From assembly GCA_937922705.1 (NCBI GenBank), contig CALAIW010000002.1, positions 1 through 64,000 on the forward strand: a DNA stretch of 64,000 bases, written 5' to 3'. Below the pieces are notes generated by a model. It ran no database searches. It worked only from the letters and a program-made list of their open reading frames with translations, and had not been told where the DNA came from. The stretch comes from an uncultured bacterium (GTDB lineage: Bacteria > Atribacterota > Atribacteria > Atribacterales > Caldatribacteriaceae). The position numbers were made by a program, and so were the translations under genes. How positions within the stretch are numbered: the stretch's first letter is position 1; every line of letters begins with the position of its first letter. This document shows, in pieces, positions 7,867 through 16,497 of this stretch.

Positions 7867-8142
7867 AAAGTTTATAGGGCTTGGGCGATGAAGAGGGGGA
7901 GTAGCCTCTTGTTTGGGGCTTAGAGAGAGCCTGGGTTAGGTGGGAGCCAGGTAGTCCCTGAGGGGTGAATGGGCCTCGGAGCTTTTCATCGAAATCCCTG
8001 CAAGGGAGAGTAGATTGAAAAGGGTCTTTCCCTTTAAAGGAAGACGGGTATCAAAGCGTACCCGGTTGAGTGGGTAGCGTATGCTACCAACAAGAGTGGC
8101 ACCACGAGGAAAAAGCCCTCGTCTCTTGACGAGGGCTTTTTT
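7867..8142 (+). promoter_or_regulatory. T-box riboswitch leader, tryptophan (UGG specifier)
   Basis: The leader has typical Stem I elements (GATGAAGAG, AGAGAGAGCC, GGTGGGAGCC), the T-box core AAGAGTGGCACCACG at 8092-8106 and a terminator. The specifier segment GTGAATGGGCCTCGGAGC gives TGG at 7970-7972 when aligned from its 3' side with the other T-box here, the only tryptophan codon. The bulge reads UGGC, whose last base would pair with G73, the usual discriminator of bacterial tRNA-Trp; the methionine-type leader has UGGU for A73. The trp operon lies immediately downstream, so low charging of tRNA-Trp should switch it on. Confidence 0.93.
8115..8142 (+). terminator. Regulated terminator of the Trp T-box
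   Basis: A perfect 9-bp stem (8115-8123 with 8128-8136, loop TCTT) is followed by six T residues. Its 5' arm can alternatively pair with the T-box to form the antiterminator. Confidence 0.92.
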
Positions 8143-8155
8143 GTTTGGGGTGAGT

Positions 8156-9574
8156 GTGTTGGAAATTCGTCCTTCACAAAGGGAGTTCAATGGGTTGAGC
8201 ACACAGTATGGGTATGTTCCCCTTTACGCAGAGTGCCTTGCAGACCGCTTAACGCCTGTAGTACTTTTTGAGCACCTTCGAAAGGAAGGCCCCGTATTTC
8301 TCCTTGAGAGTGCTGAAAGGGGAGAGACGTGGGGGAGGTACTCCTTCCTCATCAGAGATGTCGAAGACGAAACGTACTTTTTCGACTTTACGGACCTTAT
8401 TACTATCCTTGAGAAAAAATACCCGCCTGTTTCTGTATATCCCTCACTTTCTCTACCTTTTCTGGGTGGAGCGGTGGGTTTTTTGAGTTACGATGCAGTG
8501 AAGACCTGGGAGAAGACTGTTCCCAAAAAGCCCATAGATTTTCCTCTTGCCTATTTTGCCACTGTACGGCGGTTCCTCTTTTTCGACCATCTCAAGCATC
8601 TTCTTGGGGCAGTCTATATTGCTCGGGCAGGAGATGAAGAGGACTTTGTACGGGGAACGATGTGGATCAAGGAGATTATGGCGGAGGCTCGAAAGGTTTC
8701 ACATGTCCCACAAAGGGAGAAAAAGTTCTCTCTTTGTGGGCCGATCCGGTCAAACTTTACTGAGGAGGCTTTTAAGCAAGCAGTTCGCAGGGTTATCGAG
8801 CTTATTGAGGAAGGACATGCCTCTCAAGTGGTTATTTCCCAGCGATTTACGGTGTCCTATGAAGGAGATCCTTTTCAAGCGTACCGAGTTCTGCGGTCGT
8901 TAAACCCGTCACCATACCTTTTTTACCTTGAGACACCGAGTTTTACGCTTCTTGGTTCTTCTCCGGAAATGATGGTGAAAGTCGAGGGTACAAAGGTCAT
9001 GACCCGCCCTATTGCGGGTACACGTCGGCGCCTGCAGGGTGTACCGGAGGAAGAGATTATTCAGGATCTTCTCCAAGATGAGAAGGAAAATGCTGAGCAC
9101 GTTATGCTTCTTGACTTGGGAAGAAATGACCTTGGGCGGGTGTGTGAGTTGGGAAGTGTACAGGTTGAAGAGTATATGAAGATTGAGCGGTACTCTCACG
9201 TTTTTCACATTGTTTCTACGGTTTCTGGTATTTTGCGACCTGGAATGACTCCTTGGAGAGCGTTACAGGCTTGTTTCCCAGCAGGAACAGTAAGTGGGGC
9301 GCCAAAGGTACGGGCAATGGAAATTATTGAGGAAATTGAGCCAGAAAGTCGTGGTCCCTATGCAGGAGCCTTAGGATACGTAAGCTTTCATGGCAATATG
9401 GATACCTGTATCGTCATTAGAAGCATCCTCTTCAAGGATGGTATTGCCCGGGTTCAAGCAGGAGCGGGTGTGGTGTACGATTCTATTCCAGAACGCGAGT
9501 ATGAGGAAACAAAGAGCAAGGCCGAAGCCTTGCTCTTGGCATTACAACTTGCTGCAAAGGGGGAGAGCGTATGA
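8156..9574 (+). CDS. trpE: Anthranilate synthase component I
   Basis: This protein of about 472 residues converts chorismate, with ammonia from TrpG, to anthranilate, the first step of tryptophan synthesis. The C-terminal chorismate-binding domain is clear: LLGSSPEMMVKVEG, TRPIAGTRRRL, DLGRNDLGRVC, FPAGTVSGAPKVRAMEIIEEIEP and the final QAGAGVVYDSIPEREYEET. An N-terminal LLES segment near residue 48 is the usual tryptophan feedback site. GTG 8156 or TTG 8159 after TTGGGGTGAG are the likely starts; longer in-frame starts lie inside the T-box terminator. The last codons overlap the start of trpG by 4 bp. Confidence 0.96.
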   Translation: MLEIRPSQREFNGLSTQYGYVPLYAECLADRLTPVVLFEHLRKEGPVFLLESAERGETWGRYSFLIRDVEDETYFFDFTDLITILEKKYPPVSVYPSLSLPFLGGAVGFLSYDAVKTWEKTVPKKPIDFPLAYFATVRRFLFFDHLKHLLGAVYIARAGDEEDFVRGTMWIKEIMAEARKVSHVPQREKKFSLCGPIRSNFTEEAFKQAVRRVIELIEEGHASQVVISQRFTVSYEGDPFQAYRVLRSLNPSPYLFYLETPSFTLLGSSPEMMVKVEGTKVMTRPIAGTRRRLQGVPEEEIIQDLLQDEKENAEHVMLLDLGRNDLGRVCELGSVQVEEYMKIERYSHVFHIVSTVSGILRPGMTPWRALQACFPAGTVSGAPKVRAMEIIEEIEPESRGPYAGALGYVSFHGNMDTCIVIRSILFKDGIARVQAGAGVVYDSIPEREYEETKSKAEALLLALQLAAKGESV

Positions 9575-10147
9575 TTCTTGTCATCGACAATTACGATTCT
9601 TTTACGTACAACCTTGTTCAGTATCTCGGTGCGCTGAGCAAAGAGGAAATTCAGGTGTTTCGTAATGATGAGGTAACCATTAGGGATATCGAGAAAATGC
9701 ACCCAAGCCGCATTGTGATTTCTCCAGGTCCAAAAGACCCTACCGATTGCGGCATAACCAATGAGGTTATCGCTCGCTTTGCTCCTTTTATTCCTATTCT
9801 GGGGGTGTGTCTTTGGCCACCAATGTATTGCCTATGTTGAAGGAGCACGAATTGTAAAGGCTCAAAAACCGTGTCACGGAAAAAGATGGAAGGTCCTTCT
9901 CCTTCCCTCCCCTATCTTTCGGGATCTTCCTCGGGAAATATGGGTTGGTCGGTACCACTCCCTTGTTGTTGACCCTCAGAGTCTTCCCTCGTCTCTTCGG
10001 GTGACGGCTTGGACTGAGGAAGGGGAAATCATGGCTCTAGAGCACAAAAGATACCCTCTCTTTGGAGTCCAGTTCCATCCCGAGTCTGTTTTGACCCCTC
10101 AGGGGAAGATTATTCTTCGGAATTTCCTGGAGGTGGGGAGGAAGTGA
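9571..10147 (+). CDS. trpG: Anthranilate synthase component II (glutamine amidotransferase), read through a +1 frameshift
   Basis: TrpG releases ammonia from glutamine for TrpE. The sequence is split between two frames. Frame one gives residues 1-81 up to ILGVCL, including the catalytic Cys80. The next frame resumes with GHQCIAY and runs to 10147 with the remaining signatures, RYHSLVV and FGVQFHPES, so the catalytic Cys-His-Glu triad is complete only when joined. One extra T at 9812-9814 (CTTTGG instead of CTTGG) causes the break; without a shift, translation ends at 9840 after 89 residues. Joined length is about 191 residues, normal for TrpG, with no other damage. Programmed frameshift, recent mutation or sequencing error are all possible. 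Confidence 0.85.
9801..9817 (+). promoter_or_regulatory. Candidate +1 programmed frameshift site in trpG (CUU-UGG-C)
   Basis: The zero-frame codons are GGG GTG TGT CTT TGG CCA. Joining the two halves of trpG needs the ribosome to skip T9814, reading CTT then GGC. The E. coli prfB site has a Shine-Dalgarno-like run, then CUU, then the slowly decoded UGA followed by C. Here GGGGGTG at 9801-9807 precedes CTT by 3 nt and the codon after CTT is UGG, the tryptophan codon. A tryptophan-starved ribosome would pause there. The SD-like run and CTT also encode the conserved GVCLGH motif, so part of the resemblance may be coincidence. Confidence 0.4.
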
Positions 10148-11190
10148 AGGAGATATTTGTCCGGTTGCTTAACGGAGAGGTTCTGACTACGTCCCAGGCG
10201 TACACCTTGATGTACAACCTCATGCAGGGAAATTTTACCCCTGCGCAGATAGGGGCAATCCTTGGCGCTTTGCGGATTCGAGGTGAGAAGAAAGAAGAAC
10301 TCCTTGGTTTTGCTCAAGCCATGCGGGATTTCGCAGTACCGTTTTCGATCCCTTCTGGAGCTTTCGTTGCCGATAACTGTGGAACCGGTGGCGATGAGAA
10401 ATGCACCCTGAATATCTCTACAGGTGCTGCTCTCCTTGCCTTTGCTTTGGGTGTTCCTGTAGTCAAGCACGGCAATCGTTCCGTTTCGAGCCGTTCTGGA
10501 AGTGCTGATTTTCTCGAAAACCTGGGTTTCCCTATCGATCTCCCCAAGGACTCCATGGAAAAACTCTTTGCTTGGACAGGCTTTGCCTTTTTGTACGCCC
10601 CACTTTACCATCCTGCTATGCGTACCGTACAAGGGGTGCGAAAGGAACTCGGAGTTCGCACCGTGTTTAACATCCTCGGCCCTTTAACCACTCCTTGTTC
10701 TATAGCGTACAAAATGGTTGGGGTGTACGATCCGAGGCTTCTTGAACCAGTAGCGTATGTGCTGCCTCTTCTTGGGGTACGGCGGGGTTTAATTCTCTGG
10801 GGAGAACCTGGGGTGGATGAAGTGAGTGTCAGTGGTACAACCCACTGTGTTCTTGTAGATGGGGAAGGAGTACATGCGTTTACCTTTCATCCTCGCGAAC
10901 TGGGTCTTTCTGTGTACCCCGTAGAGGCAGTTCGGGGAGGAGATGCCAGCGATAATGTTCGTATCTTCCTTGAGGTTCTTAAGGGCGAACGACAGGGAGC
11001 TCACCGTGATGCACTTGTCCTCAATGCGGCTTTCCTCGTATGGCTTGCTGAAAGGGCAAAGACGATACCTCAAGCTTTCAAGCAGGTTATGGAAGTTATT
11101 CAAAGCGGTAAAGCCCTTGCCAAAGTTCAGGAGCTTGTTGCTGTAGCCCGTGGGATTCGGGAGGGTGAGGAAGATGGAAAACATTCTTGA
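10144..11190 (+). CDS. trpD: Anthranilate phosphoribosyltransferase
   Basis: The 348-residue enzyme transfers phosphoribose from PRPP to anthranilate. The PRPP and anthranilate sites are intact: CGTGGDEKCTLNIST near residues 79-93, KHGNRSVSSRSGSADFLENLG, and GVRKELGVRTVFNILGPLT. Length is usual for the family. The GTG start overlaps the trpG stop (GTGA), so translation of trpD is probably coupled to ribosomes finishing the second frame of trpG. This coupling matters for the frameshift idea, because only shifted ribosomes reach this point. It is followed by trpC with a 17-bp overlap. Confidence 0.96.
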   Translation: MKEIFVRLLNGEVLTTSQAYTLMYNLMQGNFTPAQIGAILGALRIRGEKKEELLGFAQAMRDFAVPFSIPSGAFVADNCGTGGDEKCTLNISTGAALLAFALGVPVVKHGNRSVSSRSGSADFLENLGFPIDLPKDSMEKLFAWTGFAFLYAPLYHPAMRTVQGVRKELGVRTVFNILGPLTTPCSIAYKMVGVYDPRLLEPVAYVLPLLGVRRGLILWGEPGVDEVSVSGTTHCVLVDGEGVHAFTFHPRELGLSVYPVEAVRGGDASDNVRIFLEVLKGERQGAHRDALVLNAAFLVWLAERAKTIPQAFKQVMEVIQSGKALAKVQELVAVARGIREGEEDGKHS

Positions 11191-11971
11191 AACCATTGTG
11201 GTTGCGAAGAAACGAAGGCTTTTTGCTCAGATGAAGCAGTACTTACTCACTGATGTGGCATGTTTTTTTGCCAATCCCCAGAAAAGTGCCTTTCTTGCTT
11301 CTTTACGTAGTTCTGGCCCCAACATTATTGCTGAAATTAAGCTTGCTTCGCCCTCTCGGGGAAGGTTCATCTCTCGCCAGGATGTCCCCTACTTTCTTTC
11401 TTCGTACGAAGAAGGTGGAGCGAAAGCTATCTCGGTTGTTACTGAAGAGGATTATTTCCAAGGGGATTCTGGGCTACTTCGGGAAGTTGTCCAGAAAACA
11501 CGTCTTCCGGTTCTGCGCAAGGATTTTATACTTGAGGAGACACAGCTTTACGAGACGAAAGAGGTTGGTGCGCATGCTGTTCTCCTCATCGCACGTATTG
11601 TCTCAAAAGAGCGTCTCAAGCATTTTGTGGAGCTTGCTGAGCTCCTTGGTCTTACCCCGGTTGTTGAAATCCATGACGAAAGAGACCTCGAAAAGGCCTT
11701 ATTTGCTTCAGCTCGGGTGGTGGGCATCAACAATCGGGACCTTTCCACTTTCCGGGTATCCCTTGAAACCACGCTTCGACTCCTTCCTTTCATTCCGGAA
11801 GGAATAGTAGTCATTGCTGAAAGTGGCATTACTACCCGTAAAGACATAGAAGTCCTTTTTGAGGCGGGGGTACGAAATTTTCTCATAGGGGGATCGCTTC
11901 TGAGTTCCAGAGACCCTATACAAAAACTTCGTGAACTCCAGGGGGAGGAGGAGGTCATTGCCCGCCATTAA
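11174..11971 (+). CDS. trpC: Indole-3-glycerol phosphate synthase
   Basis: The 265-residue TIM-barrel enzyme closes the indole ring from CdRP. Family motifs are IIAEIKLASPSRG, SVVTEEDYFQGD, LRKDFI, VVEIHDERDLEKAL, VGINNRDLSTF and VIAESGITTRKDI, covering the catalytic Glu, Lys and Asn residues. ATG 11174 follows GAGGGTGAGGAAG at good spacing; longer in-frame starts would run deep into trpD. The start overlaps the end of trpD by 17 bp and the end overlaps trpF by 14 bp, as expected in a tightly coupled operon. Confidence 0.95.
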   Translation: MENILETIVVAKKRRLFAQMKQYLLTDVACFFANPQKSAFLASLRSSGPNIIAEIKLASPSRGRFISRQDVPYFLSSYEEGGAKAISVVTEEDYFQGDSGLLREVVQKTRLPVLRKDFILEETQLYETKEVGAHAVLLIARIVSKERLKHFVELAELLGLTPVVEIHDERDLEKALFASARVVGINNRDLSTFRVSLETTLRLLPFIPEGIVVIAESGITTRKDIEVLFEAGVRNFLIGGSLLSSRDPIQKLRELQGEEEVIARH

Positions 11972-12590
11972 GGTATGCGGTGTAACGGAGAAGGACGACG
12001 CGATATCTATCGCATCTCTTGGTGTTTGGGCTCTTGGGTTCATTTTTGTTCCTGAGAGTCCCCGTTACGTTGATCCTGAAAAGGTTCGGGACATTGTTTC
12101 TCATCTTCGAAGAAGGATCCTTACCGTAGGAGTTTTTCAGAACGCATCTTTTAGTGAAGTCCGGCATATTCGTGATTTCTGTGGGCTTGACCTTGTGCAA
12201 CTTCATGGTGAGGAGGACCCGTCCTTCTGTGAGCGGCTTGGAGGAGGTGTTATTAAAACCTTTGGAGTTGGGGAAGAAGTGTTTTCTTGGGAAGTCGAAG
12301 AGTACATTCCCTGGGTGTCTTATGTCCTATTTGACACTGTACATGCGGGAAAGAGAGGAGGTACTGGGGTTCCATTTTCGTGGCGGTTGATTGTGCCTCT
12401 CCTTGGGCGTATCCCCCGTCCGGTTATCGTCGCAGGGGGATTGACAGCGGAGAATGTTTCTTATCTCCTTGAAGAGATGCATCCTTTTGCCCTTGACGTG
12501 AACAGTGGTGTTGAAAAAGCCCCGGGAAAGAAGGACTTGCAAAAAGTGAGGGAATTTATCGCGGTCGTGCAGAGGAAGGTGGGACTGTGA
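11958..12590 (+). CDS. trpF: Phosphoribosylanthranilate isomerase
   Basis: The 210-residue TIM-barrel enzyme performs the Amadori rearrangement of PRA to CdRP. The N-terminal [11 protein letters not shown] holds the catalytic Cys; the conserved Asp lies in [26 protein letters not shown] and [15 protein letters not shown] form the phosphate site. TTG 11958 is the best start: it gives the short typical N-terminus MPAIKVCG and follows a GGAGGAGGAGG run. It is translated from within the end of trpC. TrpC and TrpF are separate proteins here. Confidence 0.94.
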   Translation: MPAIKVCGVTEKDDAISIASLGVWALGFIFVPESPRYVDPEKVRDIVSHLRRRILTVGVFQNASFSEVRHIRDFCGLDLVQLHGEEDPSFCERLGGGVIKTFGVGEEVFSWEVEEYIPWVSYVLFDTVHAGKRGGTGVPFSWRLIVPLLGRIPRPVIVAGGLTAENVSYLLEEMHPFALDVNSGVEKAPGKKDLQKVREFIAVVQRKVGL

Positions 12591-13768
12591 AGAAGGGGTT
12601 TTTTGGTGAGTTTGGTGGACAGTTTGTACCAGAGACCTTGATGCATCCTCTTGAGGAGCTTGAGGAAGCTTACGAATACTATCGGAACGATCCCTCCTTT
12701 TGGATGGAGCTTGAGTTGTACTTTAAGACGTATGCTGGGCGACCTACGCCGCTCACTTATGCAGCAAGGCTCTCTGAGGAACTTGGAGGGGCACGAGTCT
12801 ACCTAAAACGGGAGGATTTGAACCATACCGGGTCGCATAAACTCAACAACACCTTGGGACAGGTGCTTCTGGCCAAAAAAATGGGCAAAAAACGCATCAT
12901 TGCGGAAACTGGGGCAGGGCAACATGGTGTGGCAGCGGCAACGGCTTGTGCTCTTCTTGGTCTTTCGTGTCAGGTGTATATGGGAGCTGTAGACGTGGAG
13001 CGACAAAAGCTCAATGTTTTCCGAATGCAAATTCTTGGAGCAGAAGTGATTCCTGTATACTCTGGAAGCCAAACCCTGAAAGATGCGATTAATGAAGCGC
13101 TGCGAGATTGGGTTCGAAATGTGGACACTACCCATTACGTAATTGGATCCGTGGTAGGTCCACATCCATATCCTGCTATGGTGCGTGACTTCCAGTCGGT
13201 CATAGGGCGAGAGGCAAAGGAGCAATTCCTTGAGCGAGAAGGAAGGCTTCCCGATTACGTCATTGCTTGTGTCGGAGGAGGAAGCAATGCTATGGGAATT
13301 TTTTCTGCTTTTCTCCCCCACAAGGAAGTGAAGCTTATAGGAGTCGAGGCTGGTGGTCTTGGGCTTGAAACCGGAAAGCATGCTGCGAGTATTGGCAGGG
13401 GGAGGAAGGGAGTCCTCCACGGGAGCATGAGTTTCATCCTCCAGGATGAGTTTGGACAGATTCAAGAAACTCATTCGATAGCTGCTGGTCTTGATTACCC
13501 TGGGGTGGGTCCTGAGCACTCGTTTCTTGCAGTTACTGGGAGAGCACAGTACGTAGCAGTTACCGACAAGGAGGCACAGGAGGCTTTCTGTCTCCTGGCA
13601 AGAACCGAAGGGATTATTCCGGCTCTTGAGAGTGCCCATGCCATTGCGTATGCCCTAAAGATTGCTCCTTCCTTGCCTCGTGAGGCAACCATTCTTATAT
13701 GCCTTTCGGGACGAGGGGACAAAGACGTTGGTGTGGTCATGGAATCTCTTGTTAGGGAGGAAAAGTGA
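12587..13768 (+). CDS. trpB: Tryptophan synthase beta chain
   Basis: The 393-residue PLP enzyme condenses indole with serine. The PLP lysine is Lys85 in [23 protein letters not shown] and [10 protein letters not shown] bind cofactor phosphate and substrate. The form is the standard TrpB1 that works with TrpA, not the longer TrpB2. The GTG start overlaps the trpF stop (GTGA). Preceding and following genes are the rest of the pathway. Confidence 0.97.
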   Translation: MKKGFFGEFGGQFVPETLMHPLEELEEAYEYYRNDPSFWMELELYFKTYAGRPTPLTYAARLSEELGGARVYLKREDLNHTGSHKLNNTLGQVLLAKKMGKKRIIAETGAGQHGVAAATACALLGLSCQVYMGAVDVERQKLNVFRMQILGAEVIPVYSGSQTLKDAINEALRDWVRNVDTTHYVIGSVVGPHPYPAMVRDFQSVIGREAKEQFLEREGRLPDYVIACVGGGSNAMGIFSAFLPHKEVKLIGVEAGGLGLETGKHAASIGRGRKGVLHGSMSFILQDEFGQIQETHSIAAGLDYPGVGPEHSFLAVTGRAQYVAVTDKEAQEAFCLLARTEGIIPALESAHAIAYALKIAPSLPREATILICLSGRGDKDVGVVMESLVREEK

Positions 13769-14556
13769 ACATGGATCCGTTGCGCGATGTTCTTTTGGAA
13801 CGAAGAAAAAAACACAAGCTTTTTATTCCGTATCTTACCTTTGGGTACCCTGACGTGGTGAGTTTTTGCGAACTCCTTCGAATTTGTGAAGAAGAGGGAG
13901 CAGACGCCATTGAGGTTGGTATTCCTCACTCCGACCCTGTGGCTGATGGACCAGTTATCCAGACCACCTCTTTTGTGGCTCTTAAGCAAGGAGTAACCCC
14001 ACGAACGGTCCCCGAAGTCCTCTCTCGTTTCCATTTTTCTATTCCCCTTATAGCCATGACCTACGGGAACATTGTACTTCAGTATGGGGTGGGAAAGTTT
14101 GCAAAAGATTACCGAGAAGCAGGTTTTCTTGGGCTTATCGTTGCCGATTTCCCCCTTGAGGCTTGGGAATTCCTCGAAGGAGCTCGGGGTGTGCTTTCTC
14201 GTGTTCTTCTTGCTTCGGTGACCTCACCTCTTGAACGAGTTCGTCGTATTGCTGAACGAGCCGAGGGATTCGTGTACCTTGTTTCTGGTAAAGGTGTAAC
14301 GGGAAAAGCGGAAGTTGACTTCCAAGCTATTGTTGAACGCGTTACGTATGTGAAGCACTATGTTCCTGCGCTTGTTCTTCCTGGTTTTGGAATTCACTCC
14401 CCGGATCAGGCAGAGTACATTGCTGCGTGTACCGATGGGGTTATTGTCGGGTCAGCACTTTTGGAGTACATTATAGAGCACAGAGGAGAAAAAGATTTCG
14501 TTCGGGGTTTTGCTGATCTTATTCAGGCATACCGAGAAGCCCTGGATCGGGCGTAG
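13765..14556 (+). CDS. trpA: Tryptophan synthase alpha chain
   Basis: The 263-residue TIM-barrel protein releases indole from indole-3-glycerol phosphate and channels it to TrpB. Catalytic residues are in [17 protein letters not shown] (Glu and Asp) and the phosphate site in [11 protein letters not shown] 13765 overlaps the trpB stop; ATG 13771 is an alternative start two codons on. With this gene the operon E-G-D-C-F-B-A is complete. No terminator follows; a YfiH-family gene begins 20 bp later, so transcription may continue. Confidence 0.96.
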   Translation: MNMDPLRDVLLERRKKHKLFIPYLTFGYPDVVSFCELLRICEEEGADAIEVGIPHSDPVADGPVIQTTSFVALKQGVTPRTVPEVLSRFHFSIPLIAMTYGNIVLQYGVGKFAKDYREAGFLGLIVADFPLEAWEFLEGARGVLSRVLLASVTSPLERVRRIAERAEGFVYLVSGKGVTGKAEVDFQAIVERVTYVKHYVPALVLPGFGIHSPDQAEYIAACTDGVIVGSALLEYIIEHRGEKDFVRGFADLIQAYREALDRA

Positions 14557-14576
14557 AAAGATCTGGGATTTTGCTT

Positions 14577-15302
14577 ATGCTTTCTGAGGAACGCGAGGGT
14601 GTCCTTGTTCTTCGCTTCGCAAGGTTTTGCGCTTTTCCTCAGCTTGAACACTTCTTCGTAACCCGCTGTACACCTTATGATGTTACTACCAAAGAAGGCC
14701 AAGAAGCCATCGCGAGGCTCTTTGGTATTACTTCCATTTTTGTGCCCCATCAGGTTCACGGGGCAAGCTTTCTCGTCTTTGACGAAGGATTATGGTACAA
14801 TGCTTCTTGTTGTGTGGCAGATGCGGTGCTTACCAGAAAAAAAGGGCTGTACTTTGGCATTCTTGTCGCCGATTGTGTGCCGCTACTCCTTTTTGCCCCC
14901 GAGAGTGGTGTACTGGCTCTCGTGCACGCAGGATGGAGGGGCATTGTTTTGGGTATTCACCGCAGAGTTTTACAGGCCATGCAGGAGCGTTTCTCTGTGA
15001 AGCCCTCTGATGTCTTAGGCGGCGTGGGTCCGGCAATCGGTCCTTGTTGCTTTAAGGTGGGAGGGGAGGTTGCGGAGATTTTTATAGCTCAGGGCAAGAA
15101 GGCTTTTCTTAAGTGGCGAGAAGGGTCAACCTTTGTAGACCTTAAAGGTATTGTGGTGGCAGACCTCTTGGAGAGAGGAATGAAGGCGAAAAATCTCGAA
15201 GTGAGCAATTTTTGTACTTCCTGTGAGGAGGAGCTTTTTTATTCCTTCCGCCGAGATCGGACCGAAAAGAGGTGCCTTCTTGTTGCTGGATTGAGGGGGT
15301 GA
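14577..15302 (+). CDS. YfiH/LACC1 family purine nucleoside phosphorylase-like protein
   Basis: The 241-residue protein matches the multicopper-polyphenol-oxidase-named family (DUF152, YfiH), now known to act on purine nucleosides in several members. The characteristic residues are in VPHQVHGA (His), VADCVPLLLF (Cys), VHAGWRGIV (His) and GPAIGPCCFKVG. They form the zinc-linked active site. ATG 14577 is chosen over TTG 14571; the ribosome site is weak in either case. It lies between trpA and speD and probably shares their transcript; a role with either is not evident. Confidence 0.86.
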   Translation: MLSEEREGVLVLRFARFCAFPQLEHFFVTRCTPYDVTTKEGQEAIARLFGITSIFVPHQVHGASFLVFDEGLWYNASCCVADAVLTRKKGLYFGILVADCVPLLLFAPESGVLALVHAGWRGIVLGIHRRVLQAMQERFSVKPSDVLGGVGPAIGPCCFKVGGEVAEIFIAQGKKAFLKWREGSTFVDLKGIVVADLLERGMKAKNLEVSNFCTSCEEELFYSFRRDRTEKRCLLVAGLRG

Positions 15303-15307
15303 GGGTA

Positions 15308-15688
15308 TTGAGCGCGAAAGCAGTGGTACGGCATCTCCTTGTGGAGATTGTGGGGTCGCAACTCCTCAACGACGCGAAGCTTGTCGAAGGATTTTTTCGT
15401 GACCTTGCAGAAGCTTACGGGAAAGAGATACTTGCCCTCCATGTGTATCAGTTTGAGCCGTATGGTTTAAGCGGGCTTCTTGTGATGCCTGAATCACATG
15501 TTGCTATTCATACTTGGCCCGAGTATGGTTATGCAGCACTTGATGTTTTCCTTGGAGCATCCTGTGACCCCCAAATAAGTCTACCCCTTATTAAGCAGTA
15601 CTTTGAGCCTCGGGATGTCAAAGTTGTGGAGCTTGAGAGAGGAGTGGACAAATCGAATGGAACTTTGGTACGTCCAGAATTACATTGA
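15308..15688 (+). CDS. speD: S-adenosylmethionine decarboxylase, small bacterial type
   Basis: The 126-residue proenzyme is cleaved to form a pyruvoyl group and supplies decarboxylated SAM for spermidine. The cleavage motif is PESHVAIHTWPEYGY; the Ser becomes the pyruvoyl cofactor. Length matches the short form known from Thermotoga and Bacillus. TTG 15308 follows GGGGGTGAGGG at good spacing. Its end overlaps the start of speE by 32 bp, an arrangement that supports co-expression of the two enzymes. Confidence 0.93.
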   Translation: MSAKAVVRHLLVEIVGSQLLNDAKLVEGFFRDLAEAYGKEILALHVYQFEPYGLSGLLVMPESHVAIHTWPEYGYAALDVFLGASCDPQISLPLIKQYFEPRDVKVVELERGVDKSNGTLVRPELH

Positions 15689-16475
15689 AAACTACCAGAT
15701 GGCGCTTAAGGTTAGAGAAACGCTCTTTGTGGGGCGAACAAGATTCCAGGAAATCGCGGTTATCGATACGTACCTTTATGGAAGGGTTCTTCTTCTTGAT
15801 GGTATTGTGCAGACGACGGAAAAAGACGAGTTTATGTATCATGAAATGCTTGTACATCCTGCCATGGTAACGCACCCTCATCCCCGAAAAGTATTTATTG
15901 TTGGCGGTGGTGATGGTGGAGCGGCCCGAGAAGTCCTCAAGCACCCGGTAGAAGAAGTCGTGCTTGTAGACATTGATGAAGGCGTCATTGAGGTGTGTCA
16001 AAAGTACTTCCCGCAGCTTGGAAAGTGGGAAGATCCTCGGCTCCGGATTCACATCGGTGATGCTGCAGAGTATGTTGCTGAAACAGAAGAGATATTTGAT
16101 GTCATTATTATGGACTCCACCGATCCCGTGCCAAGGGGGGTAGCAGAACCCCTTTTCTCCCCCGAATTTTACCAAAAGGCCTATGAGCGCCTTTCTCCTG
16201 AAGGGGTTCTTGTTTCTCAGATGGAGCCGCCCTTCTTTGAACCCGAGCGGGTAAAGAAGCTCTGGAGGCATCTTGGGGTTTTTCCAATCCTTCGCCTTTA
16301 TTGGGGGCTTGTGCCAACGTATCCTGGAGGGGTGTGGAGCTACGTTATTGCTTCAAAAAAGTACGACCCAATTGAGAGAGGACGAAACTTGCCTTTCCCA
16401 ACTCGTTACTATTCCGCTCGGGTACACCAGGCAGCCTTTGTGCTTCCTGTTTTTCTTGAAGAGATGTTCAAATAA
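15657..16475 (+). CDS. speE: Spermidine synthase (aminopropyltransferase)
   Basis: The 272-residue enzyme transfers an aminopropyl group from decarboxylated SAM to putrescine or a related amine. Signatures are GRVLLLDGIVQTTEKDEFMYHEML, the SAM-binding VGGGDGGAAREVLKH, VDIDEGVIEV and the catalytic DVIIMDSTDP. ATG 15657 gives the usual N-terminus starting with MELWYVQNY. It overlaps speD and converges on hisD, with a short hairpin between them. Confidence 0.94.
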   Translation: MELWYVQNYIENYQMALKVRETLFVGRTRFQEIAVIDTYLYGRVLLLDGIVQTTEKDEFMYHEMLVHPAMVTHPHPRKVFIVGGGDGGAAREVLKHPVEEVVLVDIDEGVIEVCQKYFPQLGKWEDPRLRIHIGDAAEYVAETEEIFDVIIMDSTDPVPRGVAEPLFSPEFYQKAYERLSPEGVLVSQMEPPFFEPERVKKLWRHLGVFPILRLYWGLVPTYPGGVWSYVIASKKYDPIERGRNLPFPTRYYSARVHQAAFVLPVFLEEMFK

Positions 16476-16477
16476 CA

Positions 16478-16497
16478 GGGGAGGTTATATCCTCCCC
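16478..16497. terminator. Possible bidirectional hairpin between speE and hisD
   Basis: GGGGAGG (16478-16484) and CCTCCCC (16491-16497) form a 7-bp stem with loop TTATAT between the convergent stops. There is no clear T-run on either strand, so termination efficiency is uncertain. Confidence 0.4.

Noticed and set aside
9571-10147. trpG as an ordinary decaying pseudogene
   Set aside because: Apart from the one extra T, all motifs and the length are intact and neighbouring trp genes are complete, so decay is not the best explanation. It cannot be excluded without reads or relatives.
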